From: Helichrysum umbraculigerum
Taxonomy: Eukaryota; Streptophyta; Magnoliopsida; Asterales; Asteraceae
DNA length: 64,000 nt
Reading direction: 5' to 3'
NCBI GenBank assembly: GCA_949592205.1
Contig: CATIUR010000001.1
Location: forward strand, 191,001 to 255,000
The notes beneath the pieces are model-generated. The model ran no database searches and was not told the DNA's origin. It saw only the letters and a program-made list of their open reading frames with translations. Positions within the stretch are counted from its first letter, which is position 1. Every line of letters begins with the position of its first letter. Shown one piece after another: positions 19,934 through 31,803 of the stretch. A program made the position numbers and the translations under genes.

Positions 19934-20970
19934 CAGATGAACTCAGGATGTACAATACAAAAGTAAAGGAGTGGGCTGCTGATGAGGCAGCAAGGATTGA
20001 GGGTGAGTCAGTGAGCTTTGATTTGGCTCGCTGGCAGTGGATGAACAGGAAGGAGGAGGTAGATGATATTATGGATGAAGGTGATGATGGAAATGATGAT
20101 GATGGTAATGATGGTGATAATAATGATGGTGATAATAATGATAGTAATGATAAAGGTAATGGTGTTAATAAGAAAGAAGATGATTCTGATGTAAGCATGG
20201 AGGATCAGCAATCTATATCTTCTGTTCTAAGCAAAAGAAAAAGGACTACTACATCAGAGTCCACCTCCTCCAAGCAGAGAAAGAAAGCATTTACTAAGGA
20301 GGATATATCAGCAACCATGCTCCATCTACAATCTATTCTTGAAAAACCTGAATCATCATCAGAGCCTCAATTAGATATTGTCATATCTGAGGAAATCTCA
20401 AAACATACAACAACAACATCAACAATCACTACAACACCAGCAACCACAACAACAACAGCAACCCAACAAATCACCTTACATATACCTACCATCAGCAACC
20501 CTACTGAAGCAACAACTGTGACCACCACCGTATCTTCACTTCACATAGCTACTTCTTCACCAGAGATCACCATGCCAGAAACTACTGCTCCAGCTCTTCT
20601 ACTATCTTCTGACTCTACATCAGAAAGTCTCCATCCTGAGAAAACTAATGAACAGAGAATTGCCAGAAAAATGAAGGCTAGACAGGATAGAGAACGTGAA
20701 ATGATTCTAAAAATTCAGACTGAGGCAGAAGCTAAAGAATAAGAAGAAAGAAAAAGAATGTTGAAAGAACAATCAGAAACTGATCGAGCTTATCTGTTGA
20801 AATTAAGTGGAGACGAAGCTGTGGAAAGAGAAAGAGAAATGTTTTTGAAGAAGCAGCAAGAAGATTTTGATTTTAATATGGCCAAACTTCTTCGTGATGT
20901 TGAAAAGTCTGAACTTCAGCGAGAACTCGATGCTGAGAAAAAGGGCAAAGAGTCGAAAAAGAAAGGGTGA
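19934..20970 (+). pseudogene. Envelope-like ORF of element C, acidic and Thr-rich segment
   Basis: It continues the reading frame after the MITE (D-E-L-R-M-Y-N-T-K-V). Next comes a low-complexity acidic run coded by GATGAT/AATGAT repeats (about 20080-20165), a Lys/Arg cluster (K-R-K-R) suggestive of a nuclear signal, a Thr-rich tract (about 20400-20530), and a charged helical end (R-K-M-K-A-R-Q-D-R-E-R-E). A stop at 20740-20742 precedes the same-frame continuation 20758-20970. No enzymatic motif is visible; function unknown. Confidence 0.6.
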
Positions 20971-21123
20971 GTAAAATCATCAGTGGATAAGCTTTGGAAC
21001 AAAATAGACAGAAAGAAGTATGCTGCTAGAATGGTTGGAAGATCAAATCCTGCACCTATCACCAAGGTAAATCTGAAAAATCCAAAGAATAAATCTTAAG
21101 CTCAGCTACTTATTCACAGAGGT

Positions 21124-21708
21124 TTGGAGACTCAAGCTATCAATCTCGATCAAGTCTGTAAGTTGCACAGGGAAGAGTGGAATGAAATCAGACTTGCTAT
21201 CAGTCACTCCTCCAGTGCAGCTAAGAATGAAGTGCTGAATGAGATTGACAGGTTATTCCAAACGATGGTTGCACTTCAGCTACTTAGACCTGAAGATACT
21301 GTTATATTCAGTGAAGAGATAGTGCAACCACCTAGCCTAAGGTATAGGTCAGGTACCAGTAGCTTATACAGAATTCCAAACACTTCAAGGTTAAACCTTT
21401 CCATCCCTGATGGTGTACCTAAGATTGAGGGCACTGAAGTAACTGAAGGTGTAAAAGGACTCGTCTACAGAGACTTTAATGGTGTATTAAGATTTCAAAG
21501 AGAGTCAGAGCTTGAAAAGATAGATCATGAGCAGCTTGTACACTTGATCAGATCTGCCAGCATGCTTCCAAAGAATTCATTAATGAGAAAGGCTATTCTG
21601 GAAGAAGGTTTAGCAAGACAATTCAGATACCTACCTTCTACAGAGAAATACAAGTTAGCTGATGAGCTTGGAATAATTAAAGAAGAAGATATCTGGAGAG
21701 ATTCGTAG
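21124..21708 (+). pseudogene. Envelope-like ORF of element C, C-terminal segment
   Basis: It is separated from the previous segment by a stop at 21097-21099 and by frame changes. It encodes a mixed helical domain (Q-V-C-K-L-H-R-E-E-W-N-E-I-R and later L-V-Y-R-D-F-N-G-V-L-R-F) ending at TAG 21706, about 240 bp before the polypurine tract. That is the position where Sirevirus extra ORFs end. I do not recognise a named domain. Confidence 0.55.
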
Positions 21709-21946
21709 TCATTTTCGTAATAGATTAGATTTATTGTAACTGAAATCACTTGTAATATTTTTATTTTGCAGTTCAATAATATCTGATCTTTTGAGAAAAC
21801 CAAAGTACAAAACTCAGATCATGTTAAAAGAATCCAAAAAGAAAAATGAATGGATCACACGTATAAGTCACTGAATGTTTAAATTCTTAAACACTGACTA
21901 TAAACTCTATCAGCAACAAGTTTGTCTAGGGAGCTTTGATCACAAT
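21709..21946 (+). other. 3' untranslated end of element C
   Basis: Short AT-rich stretch between the last coding segment and the polypurine tract; nothing recognised. Confidence 0.6.
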
Positions 21947-21960
21947 CATTTAGGGGGAGA
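21947..21960 (+). promoter_or_regulatory. Polypurine tract of element C
   Basis: ATTTAGGGGGAGAT-like run immediately before the LTR start TGTTGAG, as in Sirevirus elements. Confidence 0.85.
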
Positions 21961-21961
21961 T

Positions 21962-22988
21962 TGTTGAGTCACTGGTCGCTGACCATGATAAGTCACTGGT
22001 CGCTGATCAACTCAATAATATACAACTCGATGAAGAAATGATTTATGTCAAAGCTGTTGTTGCTGAAGTTAACATTTGATGATCGCTATTTATTCTACTC
22101 CGGGATTTAACATGCTGAGGAAGATCAAAACTCAACTTTGTGTGTCGCTGATCCAAGCAGCGAGAGTTTTATATCTTCATATTGAATAAGGCAAAAGTCA
22201 CTGCCCAAATAACAGCTAGTTGCTGAAGAACAATATTTCTAGTCATTCTACAAGAGCATGTTAGCTCGCAGTGAGTGAGGAGAGTTACTGCATCTTTAGT
22301 GACTATTCAATAAAGCCTCTTAAATTAAAAGTACTTGTACTTATATACATCAGCAAGAGTTTCTTGTACTTGAAGAATGTCTGAAGGATTACGTGGTAGC
22401 AAGTGATTGGTTTTAAGGAAACGAGATATTGAATTGGGACCCGTAGAATGTCGGCTTATTAGAGATCAAGCCAATCAAGCAGCGACACGTGTCATTCCAA
22501 GATCCTATTTCTTAGGAGATATTTTAGGAACTCTTGTAGTATATATAGTTCAGCATAATGTACTTTAGAGGTTTGCCGTTGCATACGTATTATTCACTTG
22601 TTTGTCAGTGAATACAGTTTGTCTAAGTACGTATCATCGAGCAGCGAGTAAACAGTTTGTTTGTTTGTCAGCAATTGTTCTACTCTTATCTGTAATAGTT
22701 TTAGCTAAGTGTTTGATTTGAATTAGCCTTGGCTAATTCATTCCGCAATCAACACTCAGTGATTTTATGATTAATAAAGATCACAATTGAGCTACTATTG
22801 CATATTTACTTTGATATTGTCATATCTACTTTTCTCATACTCTGTTTGTGTTAAGACAATTAAAAACTGGTTAAACAACTTGAATAAAATCAGAAAAAGT
22901 TTTTAATTGTATTCAACCCCCATTTTACAATTAAACTTTACTTATTGCGATTCCATATCACTAACTGATAGTGATTTCGGGACTCTCA
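21962..22988 (+). mobile_element. 3' LTR of element C (1027 bp)
   Basis: Begins TGTTGAG and ends ACTCTCA. The right half matches 3887-4404. Several TCACTG and GTCGCTGA phrases recur near its start. The flanking GGGTT (22989-22993) would be one copy of the target duplication; the other is outside the window. Confidence 0.9.
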
Positions 22989-24247
22989 GGGTTTAAGGCC
23001 ATATGGTTTTTTAAGTTTGAGAGAATTTATTTATTTATTTGAATTTATTTGTATATTAATTAATTTTATTTTTTAAAAAAAGATTAAGATTAATTAAATT
23101 TAACCATTGGATTAACATGGAAGGAACCCATTCTAAAGACGGAGTTGGAGACGGAATATACAGAAAGAAAGAGAACTGGTTAGGTTTTTGATGGTCCACC
23201 TGTACAAAGGGTATAATTGTCGATTCACGTTAAATTCCTGTGTACAAAATAAAACTTACTGTTGCAACCATAAAGCCCTAGCTCGGACGATATCAGGTTT
23301 TCTCTGTCACAAAATCGCCGGTGGTGTTTGCGGTGGTGCTCTCACTTCCACAAGGTACCGTATTTGCTTGACATTTTATCATTTAGCATGACATCCTTGT
23401 TTTAATTAGTACAACTGTATAAGTAGTCACATATAGTTGTGTTACTCTCTTTTTTCAGGCAATTGACTACATTTTCGTATATTTTGCTAATGTGCTGAGC
23501 TTCATTTCTATTAGATTCATGATATAATTATGTGTAGCAAGTGTTCTAAGTGTATTTGATCTGGTACTTGAAAAGAAGTTAGTATGAAAGCATCAAAAGT
23601 TGAAGTGTCTGTATCTGTATTATACGCTTTAGTAACACATACTTAGGTCCCAATAGTGTTCCTAAAAGGTTCGGGTCGATTAAATTATGAACTCATAGGG
23701 CAGTGGTTTCTGAAATGCAAATTATAATACCATATTCCAGGATCTAGATGAAGTGGGGGAAACAAAAATCTGTGAAATTTATCCTACCCTAAAAGCTGTG
23801 ATCATCATCATAAATGCAATACATTAATGGTATAATCATTTGAAAAATAGGATTTTCTGAAATGATAAAGAGTATACTTGGAAATGCTAAGTGAGCAAAA
23901 CTTGCAACAAGTACATCATTGTTGTATCTGATAGAGTGAGTTCTAATGGTTTTTCTATTTCCCGCAAGTAAAACGTTGTAGTACTTATAATCCAGCCTTC
24001 TTCTCTATTTTTGAATTTGGTTGAGGAAGATCCAGGGCATCTGTTTATGCTAAATTTCATTAATCAGAAACATGCATAATAAGAAAGACAACTCTTTTTT
24101 GAGGCGAACCAATCATTGGGCTGGTAAAAAGGTCCATCACAAACTAATTGCCTGCCACCCGAGATTAATTAGTTAATTTATTTAATTAAGTAATTAGAGG
24201 GTGGGTGTGGGTGCTTGGCTGCTTGCTATATGCTACTTGCTAGCTAG
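22989..24247. other. Host flank between element C and BIO2; no gene recognised
   Basis: AT-rich. A GC-richer patch at about 23270-23355, ending CCACAAG/GTACCG, could be an upstream untranslated exon with a splice donor, but the frame 23188-23391 has no recognisable product. The region must include the BIO2 promoter. Confidence 0.5.
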
Positions 24248-24249
24248 GG

Positions 24250-24299
<50 letters not shown>
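24248..24299 (+). repeat. (TC)n microsatellite upstream of BIO2
   Basis: About 24 TC units starting near 24250, some 70 bp upstream of the BIO2 start codon, so probably in the 5' untranslated region or core promoter. Pyrimidine-rich patches are common at plant transcription starts. Confidence 0.95.
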
Positions 24300-24302
<3 letters not shown>

Positions 24303-24370
24303 GGCAGGGAGCGCTGTTGTTTTTTTCTACCTGATTAATTAAATAAAATCACAGTCAAAATTAAGAAAAG

Positions 24371-27107
24371 ATGATGCTTGTATTGAGATCCATCCGTTCT
24401 ATTCGGCGGTTGGATCTGCAACGACGGTCCTACTCGGCTGCAGCGGTGGAAGCAGAGCGAACCATTCGAGATGGTCCCAGAAACGATTGGAAAAAAAAAG
24501 AAATCAAAGCCATTTATGATTCTCCTCTTCTTGATCTTCTCTTTCATGGAGTCAGTACTCATTTCTCTCAATTCTCCTTCCTTGTACATTATTGATTTCT
24601 CATTTTTCATATACATTAACATTATTATTACATACAAGTGACTGAGTGTTGTGATTAATAAGCTTTGTTCTGTAATTTTAATTAATAATAGGCTCAAGTT
24701 CATAGACATGCTCAAAATTTTAGGGAAGTTCAGCAGTGTACTCTTTTATCTATTAAAACTGGCGGATGCAGCGAGGATTGCTCCTATTGTCCCCAGTCTT
24801 CTAGGTATGATACCGGAGTCAAACCCCAAAAGCTCATGACTAAAGATGCTGTTATTCAAGCTGCACTCAAGGTAGCTACCCATCTTATCTTTTCCTATTC
24901 ACTATTAACACCATTTTCAGAGGTTGGCCCTCTATTTGAGTTCCCAGTTTTAATGTTAATCGTAGCCATTCAAGAATTTCTTTTTGCTACTTGCAGGCCA
25001 AAGAAGCAGGTAGTACTCGGTTTTGCATGGGTGCGGCATGGAGGGACACCCTAGGACGCAAGACTAATTTCAATCAGATCCTTGAATATGTCAAAGAGAT
25101 AAGGTGCTTCTTTTTACTTCATTTTCAGTTTTGTATCAATTGTATAAATCAATAGCTTATTATTTTTTTATATCTTACAGAATTGCTACTTATCTGCAGG
25201 GGTATGGGAATGGAGGTTTGCTGTACCTTGGGAATGATAGAAAAGCAGCAAGCTGAGCAACTTAAGAAAGCAGGTCTTACAGCTTACAACCATAATCTTG
25301 ATACCTCAAGAGAGTATTACCCTAATATTATTACTACCAGAACATATGATGAACGCCTCGAAACCATCAACCATGTTCGTGAAGCTGGAATTAATGTTTG
25401 CTCAGGTAACAAACAAATTAGATTTTGCAACTAACTTGTGATACAACATATATAGTATGCGCAAAAAATAGATGTACATATTACTGTTTTCTTATAAGTA
25501 GCTGTTTTCTGTTGATAGGCGGAATCATAGGACTTGGTGAAGCAGAAGAGGACAGAGTTGGTTTGTTGCATACATTAGCAACACTCCCTTCACACCCCGA
25601 GAGTGTTCCCATCAATGCACTTCTTGCAGTAAAAGGCACACCTTTGCAAGATCAAAAGGTATATTCGGCCTTATTTGTAACAACTTTTGGAGTATTATGA
25701 CCGTAACGGTGTACGTTTGAACACAATTACTTATCGGTTATAACCTTAGTATGTTTCTGCTATTTTCATTGTTTGCTCACTAACAATAGCAAATAAAAAT
25801 GAGTGTAGGTTGACTGAGATTGCATAATGCATAATGAGAAAAGGTTTGCGATGTAGATAATGAATCACTGAGGTTTACGGTCTATACAATAATATATAAT
25901 TGTTTTTTAATCATAACTGATACCCATGACTTTAAAGAAAATACAGAAGTTATTTATAGATAATTGTTCACAAATGGGGCAAAAAGATTCCGTGTCAACT
26001 ACAAAACTTACTCGTCTTGATACGTGACCCAGTAAGTCCAACCTACCCTCTTTTCTAACTGTAATGAAGATTGAGAACGAAAAAGATTGAATAGACTTAC
26101 GATAGCTGATAGTGTCATCTTACATTTGTCTCTTAGCCATGTACAGTAAATTGAAAGTCAACATTTTGCGTATGTAATCAAATATCTAAATTTCCTTTGA
26201 AAAACGAGAGACAAAGCTGATGATTTGTATGGCAACACTTAATACTATTGATATTTTGTAATGATTGCTTGGGTAACACGGTAGTCTAAGAATGAAGTTT
26301 TGGCAGTTATTATAAATGTAGAGCATACATAGTGACACTTTTCGTAAAAGCAATCCTTGCGAAGTGACAATTTTAACCTGTTAACTTGTGATAGTAAAAT
26401 TAGCTAATAAGGTAATGGATTGAAAGTTATCTGAAGGGTAATCATACTGCATAAAACCTCATAAATCATTTATGTATGAGGATATGATTTTTTAATAAAA
26501 TTATAGTATCTGCACAGTTCATAAATCATTTATATTAGGTTATAAATTATAAATTATTTATAATATTATTGGATTTGCACAGTTACACACATTAACTGTT
26601 ACTAGGAAATTCAAATATCGAACAAAAAGTGTTTTCGACTAACCCAGCTAGAGGCAACCCATTTTAACCTGTATAAAAATCACAGGTTACCTGGCGCACC
26701 CCTTTTGCTACCTCTAGGAAAGTAGTACTTACTGTATTGATACAGATTTTAAGGATATCTGATATATTCAGCGTGTTAAAAAGTTGGGATTTTCTTTTAA
26801 CATGCAGGAAGTTGAAATATGGGAGATGATACGGATGATTGCTACTGCGCGCATCACAATGCCTAAGGCAATGGTGAGACTATCTGCTGGAAGAGTGAAG
26901 TTTTCTGTGCCAGAGCAAGCACTGTGTTTTCTTGCTGGTGCAAACTCTATATTCACTGGCGAGAAGCTGTTGACGACTCCCAACAATGATTTTGATGCTG
27001 ATCAGTCCATGTTTAAGCTACTTGGATTAATTCCAAAACCCCCAAGCTTCTCAGATGATGCTGGTGAGTCTGAACCTTGTGAAGAAGCTGTTTCTATCTC
27101 TGCTTGA
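24371..27107 (+). CDS. BIO2: Biotin synthase, mitochondrial, six exons
   Basis: Exons by GT-AG junctions and homology: 24371-24550, 24692-24871, 24997-25103, 25200-25405, 25519-25658, 26808-27107. Together they give 1113 bp, 370 residues, close to the Arabidopsis enzyme (about 378). The N-terminus is Arg/Ser/Leu-rich without acidic residues, as in mitochondrial presequences. Exon 2 holds the radical-SAM C86-X3-C90-X2-C93 motif. Cys130, Cys163 (or 164), Cys223 and Arg295 correspond to the ligands of the second, sulfur-donating cluster. N-A-L-L-A-V-K-G-T-P-L and A-G-A-N-S-I-F-T-G-E-K are family signatures. The enzyme inserts sulfur into dethiobiotin, the last step of biotin synthesis. Exon 3 could also join a closer AG at 25180, but that breaks the R-G-M-G-M-E-V match. 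Intron 5 (1149 bp) is the longest. No defect is seen; element C lies 1.4 kb upstream. Confidence 0.96.
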
Positions 27108-28267
27108 TTCGTTTTGTATTTTGGGCATTGACTCTTCTTTCTCTTGTCAAGGCCCAAAATTGGGAACACGTAGATTAGAGAATTTATGACGCAGGTGTAA
27201 GATGTATTTGTCCTCAGGTTGATTGGACTCTTTTATGCTTAACATTTACGATTTGTGTTTGCTAGTGGTTTGGTAACCGAGTTGAGACACTTTAGTTGAC
27301 AATGGTTTAGTTTTTGCACTTGTGGCTCGGACATGTGAATTGATTGTCATTCTTGTTTTTTACTACTCGCACCTTTTTCTGAAATTACAGTTAGCATTAT
27401 GTTTAAATTTTTGCCTTGTACATCAAAATGAATCACAATCAACGGCTGAAATTCGTGTAAAATGACTTGGCCAAAATTAGCTTGAGTCATTATGTATTGA
27501 ACAGAAGCAAAAGCATTGGTAACAGTCAGACGATGCTGTCCTTCATCAGCTGCTACACGATAACTAGCCGTTACTAGCATGGCAAATGGTTGATTACAAC
27601 CCAAAAACAACGAAAAACATTTATGGATCTGTTGCGTACTTGCGGGTTCCACAACGCTCTCAGTAGTCTCAACACACTGAGTTGTGTACTCAGCAACATG
27701 GTGACCACTTGGCTAATGCTCGGACACTACTAGTTCTGCTGGTTCTGCAAGGATTGAGTTGCGAACTCCACAACAACTAGTAGCTCATTTGTAAATTGGC
27801 TAAACTGAAAGACTTTAACTTCAACTAAGGCGCACTCGAACCTATAAAACACAGCTTTCGATAACCAGGAATAATTATCAACTTTTATAGTCTTGACGCA
27901 TCAACCCATAAATGCTAACATCCAACAGGTTCAAAAGAGACCTTCATTTATCAGTATCATTGATATCCAACAGCATCAAATCAGCATTAAGACTGATCTT
28001 CAATCCAATTTTAATTCTAGCAACATGACATCTTATATCTTTATTTCAGCATCTTAACGCACTATTGTTGGGACAAACCTAAAGTCTGCTGACAAGACTT
28101 ACGACACTTTTACCTGTCAATCTGCAACATTTAGACAATATCTTATAACTAAATAAACTCCAAATATAACTCATAAGAAGTTGCAACCGCACTTTTAAAA
28201 GCTCAAAGCTATTGCACTTGATATGGGTCGATTTGTAGTAGTTGAGTCTGGTTAGCTAAATAAATGA
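27108..28267. other. BIO2 3' flank and intergenic DNA; no gene recognised
   Basis: The first ~250 bp should contain the BIO2 3' untranslated region. The rest is AT-rich. A minus-strand frame at 27347-27652 has no domain I can name. Confidence 0.5.
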
Positions 28268-28467
28268 GGTGTCAGTCTCTTAATGGGTAGAGCGTTGGTT
28301 AAGTCACTTAGATATTTGTCTATTAGTATATAAGACACTATTATAATCAGAATTAAGAGAGTTGCTCTCTATTGTGTAGTTCCAAAGAGCTGTCCTCTTT
28401 GTGAACTAGGATTCACAAGCTGATCTTGTGAGATCTAAGGTTTGATTATAATTTACTCCTTATCAGT
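28268..28467 (+). mobile_element. Possible LTR end of a decayed copia-type element
   Basis: The stretch ends TTATCA and is followed within four bases by TGATATCAGAGC, a one-base variant of the initiator-methionine primer site. A Met-Asp-Val-Asp-Gln-Leu-Lys-like start follows at about 28509. No second LTR is seen, so the call rests on the primer site. Confidence 0.35.
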
Positions 28468-28679
28468 AGTGATATCAGAGCTTTCCTTCATATGACTTGT
28501 GGAGAATGGATGTCGATCAATTGAAGCTAATGAACGTAGAGATTATGTTACTGCTTCAAGAAAATAGGTCAACTTAGTCAAAGTGGATCAAGAATGTTGA
28601 TAAGCAGTCGATCAGTGAGGCTGCAATTCAAGAATCATTGGCCAATTGAACCAATCCAAGTTGTTCTTGAATCATTGAG

Positions 28680-29254
28680 TGATATCGGTGTACCGAAGCA
28701 CACACTTGTCACGATTAATAAATGACATATCGCGGTACCAGCATCATGATCGATATATTGAAAACAAATACCTATTACGTCTAAACATTCAAAGGGTTCG
28801 GTACTGTTGTACCGAACCATCAGCTCAGAACAAGACGACAAAAGATAAGACTTGTCATGTCTAATTAATGCAACCATCAGCGGCGTTAACACTTTTAACC
28901 ATCGGATAATAAGATGACACCGAATCGGATAATAGGAGGTCCTCTTCGACACTATAAATACCATCCAACCACCAACAGGTAACGCATTCAATTCAATACC
29001 CATTAAATTCACTCTCCTACCGAATCAATACTTATCCTCACGCCGGAGGTTGGTCAAAAGGGGAACTCCCCTTCTCCTTTTGACGAGGCTTACGGTTTGT
29101 TTTCTTAGCAGGTCATCGTCAAGGCAGTCCTTGAGCAGCGTGCCGAACATATCCTTGGTGTTTGACCATCCTCATCGGTAGACCGAGGGTATATTTGGCG
29201 GAATCCTATTCAATTGGTCATCCTCTTACGGTACCATCCTTCATAGTCGCAACA
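28680..29254 (+). mobile_element. LTR of a Tat-lineage gypsy element (truncated copy)
   Basis: It ends GTCGCAACA directly before ATTAGCGCCATCCATGGGA, the ATTGGCGCC-type primer site of Tat/Athila-group elements. The start is taken at TGATATCGG (28680); TGTACCG at 28689 is the alternative. It includes CAAAAGGGGAACTCCCCTTC-like sequence, a strong hairpin. No 3' LTR is present. Confidence 0.7.
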
Positions 29255-29273
29255 ATTAGCGCCATCCATGGGA
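29255..29273 (+). promoter_or_regulatory. Primer-binding site of the Tat-like element
   Basis: ATTAGCGCCATCCATGGGA directly after the LTR end; one of the standard non-Met primer types of plant gypsy elements. Confidence 0.75.
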
Positions 29274-29304
29274 CCGCTAATACTGATATGTTAAGAGCGC
29301 ATAA

Positions 29305-30288
29305 ATGGAAAACGATCATCCGACGGGCGATTCCGGAGGACAGAACCCGGGAGGAGAAATGAACACGCCGTTCGGAGACATCACTCCAGTATTTGTGAAA
29401 GACAATTACGAAAAGATACGAAATATCATGAATACTATCGATAAGGAGGGTCCGGAGGGGACCTCCCGAAAGCTAGCATATGAGGAGACAAGCCCTACCG
29501 ACAGTATAAGTACGTCAGATGGAGATACGACCAGCCGAACCAGAAGGAAGAACCAAAAGAGGGACCGAAAGCGAGTCGGAAAGAGACAACGGAAATTAGA
29601 TGCGTCGCGGAAGAAGTCCGAAGGGGTCAAAAGTAAATCATTGAAAAAACGTAACTACACTCAAGAGTCAAGTACTAGCGCTTCAATGTCGGGGGACACC
29701 TCCGAAAGTGGGTCATCAAGAGGAGGTTCGGATGACGAACTAAATTCACCATACAAACCGTCTATAGCAAGGAGGTTCACGTCTCGAATTGCTAACTGTC
29801 GTAGGCCATCCCGAACAAGAATGCCTTCACATGTTCGGATCTATGACAGTACTACGGACCCTGACGACCATCTAAGTCTTTTCTTAGGAGTGGCCGAAAT
29901 GGAGCAATGGTCAATGCCCGTATGGTGTCACATGTTCGCGCAAACGCTGTGTGGATCCGCCCGGGTGTGGTATGACAGCCTGCCCGAAGGGAAGATTGAT
30001 AGTTTTGAAGAATTAAGAAGAAGTTTATCGGCTTATTTCACTTCGCAAAGAAGATATACTCGACACGCGGTCGAAATACATGACATAAAGCAGAAAGAGA
30101 ATGAATCCTTGCAGGACTTCATGGATCGGTTCAAAGCGGAAAGTATAGAGATAAACGGTACCTCGGAACTCATGAAAATCTTTGGTTTCATGCATGGGAT
30201 CCTAATCAGACAGTTGATCGAAAAATTGAACAATAAGGTGCCGAACTCCATGGAAATTGCAGATTCAGGAAATTGCAGATTTCAGTGA
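29305..30288 (+). CDS. Gag of a Tat-lineage gypsy element (3' truncated)
   Basis: Starts ATG 29305, 32 bp after the primer site. Residues 1-165 are basic and Ser/Thr-rich without structure (R-R-K-N-Q-K-R-D-R-K-R). From about 185 the retrotransposon-gag domain is clear: Y-D-S-T-T-D-P-D-D-H-L, then W-Y-D-S-L-P-E-G-K-I-D-S-F-E-E-L, then Y-F-T-S-Q-R-R and Q-D-F-M-D-R-F. The frame ends just after this domain with a short junction (G-N-C-R-F-Q), and no zinc knuckle, protease or pol follows, so the element is cut here. The open 327 codons are surprising for a fragment and suggest truncation rather than long decay. Confidence 0.85.
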   Translation: MENDHPTGDSGGQNPGGEMNTPFGDITPVFVKDNYEKIRNIMNTIDKEGPEGTSRKLAYEETSPTDSISTSDGDTTSRTRRKNQKRDRKRVGKRQRKLDASRKKSEGVKSKSLKKRNYTQESSTSASMSGDTSESGSSRGGSDDELNSPYKPSIARRFTSRIANCRRPSRTRMPSHVRIYDSTTDPDDHLSLFLGVAEMEQWSMPVWCHMFAQTLCGSARVWYDSLPEGKIDSFEELRRSLSAYFTSQRRYTRHAVEIHDIKQKENESLQDFMDRFKAESIEINGTSELMKIFGFMHGILIRQLIEKLNNKVPNSMEIADSGNCRFQ

Positions 30289-30551
30289 GTCATCAAACCC
30301 TAACTCCGGCAAGCAATTTTGGGTAATTGATACATCCATAGTGGCCAAATAAAATACACAAGTCGATGAGGATTTAGATGACTTTATAACCGAATTAGAA
30401 GAACTGAAAAAAAGTTACATCAGTAAGTGAGTATTTTGATAGATTCCTTATTGTTACAAGTCATATGCAGTTGCCTAATAACTATAGGATTTATTGCTTC
30501 ATCTATGGCTTAGATGAAGAGATTCGATCTTATGTAAATATGTTTGATCCC

Positions 30552-31803
30552 AATGTTTTGAAAACCGGATTTTAAATCGAGCCGGCTGAAGGTCCGGTTC
30601 CGATTGAACCGGTTTAACTGCCGGTCCAACCGATTTGGACCGTTTTGACTAAAAATGTTTCTTTGAACATATAATCGGTCCAACCTTGGTATTATCACAT
30701 TTGACAAAAGTCAATAAGGTAAAAAGAAATGACAGTGATAAGGACGAAGCTTAATTGCTTCCTGACACCTTGAGATGCTACAACACATTTTCATCTTCTT
30801 TTTTACATTTTTCTTTTCCCAAATTGTAAAAAGTACTCTTTTCAAGTTTTTTTTATTCTTTTTGGTAAAAGGCAAATTATATTAATTACGTACAACTATA
30901 AACCAACACAAGCCTTTAACCAACACAACTACACAAGCCTTGAAAAACTTATACTCCCTCCGTCCTATATTTATAGTCCACCTTTCCATTTTGGGATGTC
31001 CCAAATTTATAGTCCACTTGTACTTTTCAACCAATCAAAACATTTGAATGTGATGAGAGATTAAATCTAATTGGTTGTAGACTACAACTAGTACACTTTT
31101 CTTAAACTGCGTGTTTTTTGTCTGTGGACAATAAAATTGGAACGGAGGGAGTAGTTTTTTTCAAGTTTCTTTACAAAAAATATATAAATACTCTTTCCTT
31201 CTTCTTCAAACACTTGAAAAACTAACCTGAATATATAACTTAAAAATGGATCCGAGCATGATATCCGGCTACTATTTCACTCTGACACGACGTAAAAATG
31301 GATCCAACCACCGCCACCACTGCGACGGTACCGCCGCTACCGCTACCACAGTCACCGGTGACTAGGCCGGAAAAGGTAAGAATAATGAACGGATTTGATG
31401 GATTTGGCTAAAAATATATATACTGAGAGGGCCGGCGACTGCTAGAAGTGGTGGAGATGGCTGGATCTGAACGGAGTTTGGCCGGAACTGGACGGATTTG
31501 ACCGGATGCGAGTTGGGGTCTACAAAAGTTTGGTCGCTCTTGTAGTGGTTACTGCGTACAAAACATTAATATTATTATTATCATTTTAATTTTAATTTTT
31601 AACAAAACAGAAAAATAAATAAAATATATAAAGATCCGGCTCAATCCGAGTCAGAAAACCGGTTCAACCGGGTTAGACCGGAAAATCGCTCGAGTCATTG
31701 ACTAGTCAAACCATGAACAAAACCGGTTTTCAACCGGCCGGAAAGCGCAAAAAAGCGGTCGAACCGATCAGACCGGACCGGTCTAACCGGTTTTCAAAAC
31801 ATT
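30552..31803. mobile_element. Mutator-like non-autonomous element with CCGGTT-rich ends
   Basis: The ends AATGTTTTGAAAACCGG and CCGGTTTTCAAAACATT are exact inverted repeats. Both subterminal regions (about 200 bp each) are packed with AACCGG/CCGGTT motifs. The ends match those of the 32075-32575 element, which has a 9-bp duplication. Here the flanking 9-mers (TTTGATCCC and GCATATTCT) do not match, so the duplication is lost or the ends recombined. No transposase frame. Confidence 0.75.
30954..31151. mobile_element. Stowaway MITE (198 bp) nested in the Mutator-like element
   Basis: It begins CTCCCTCCGTCC and ends GGAACGGAGGGAG, flanked by TA on both sides (30952-30953 and 31152-31153). These ends and the TA duplication define the Stowaway (Tc1/mariner) family. 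Confidence 0.93.

Noticed and set aside
27347..27652. 101-codon minus-strand frame downstream of BIO2
   Set aside because: No recognisable motif, no clear splice structure; may be chance or a worn fragment.
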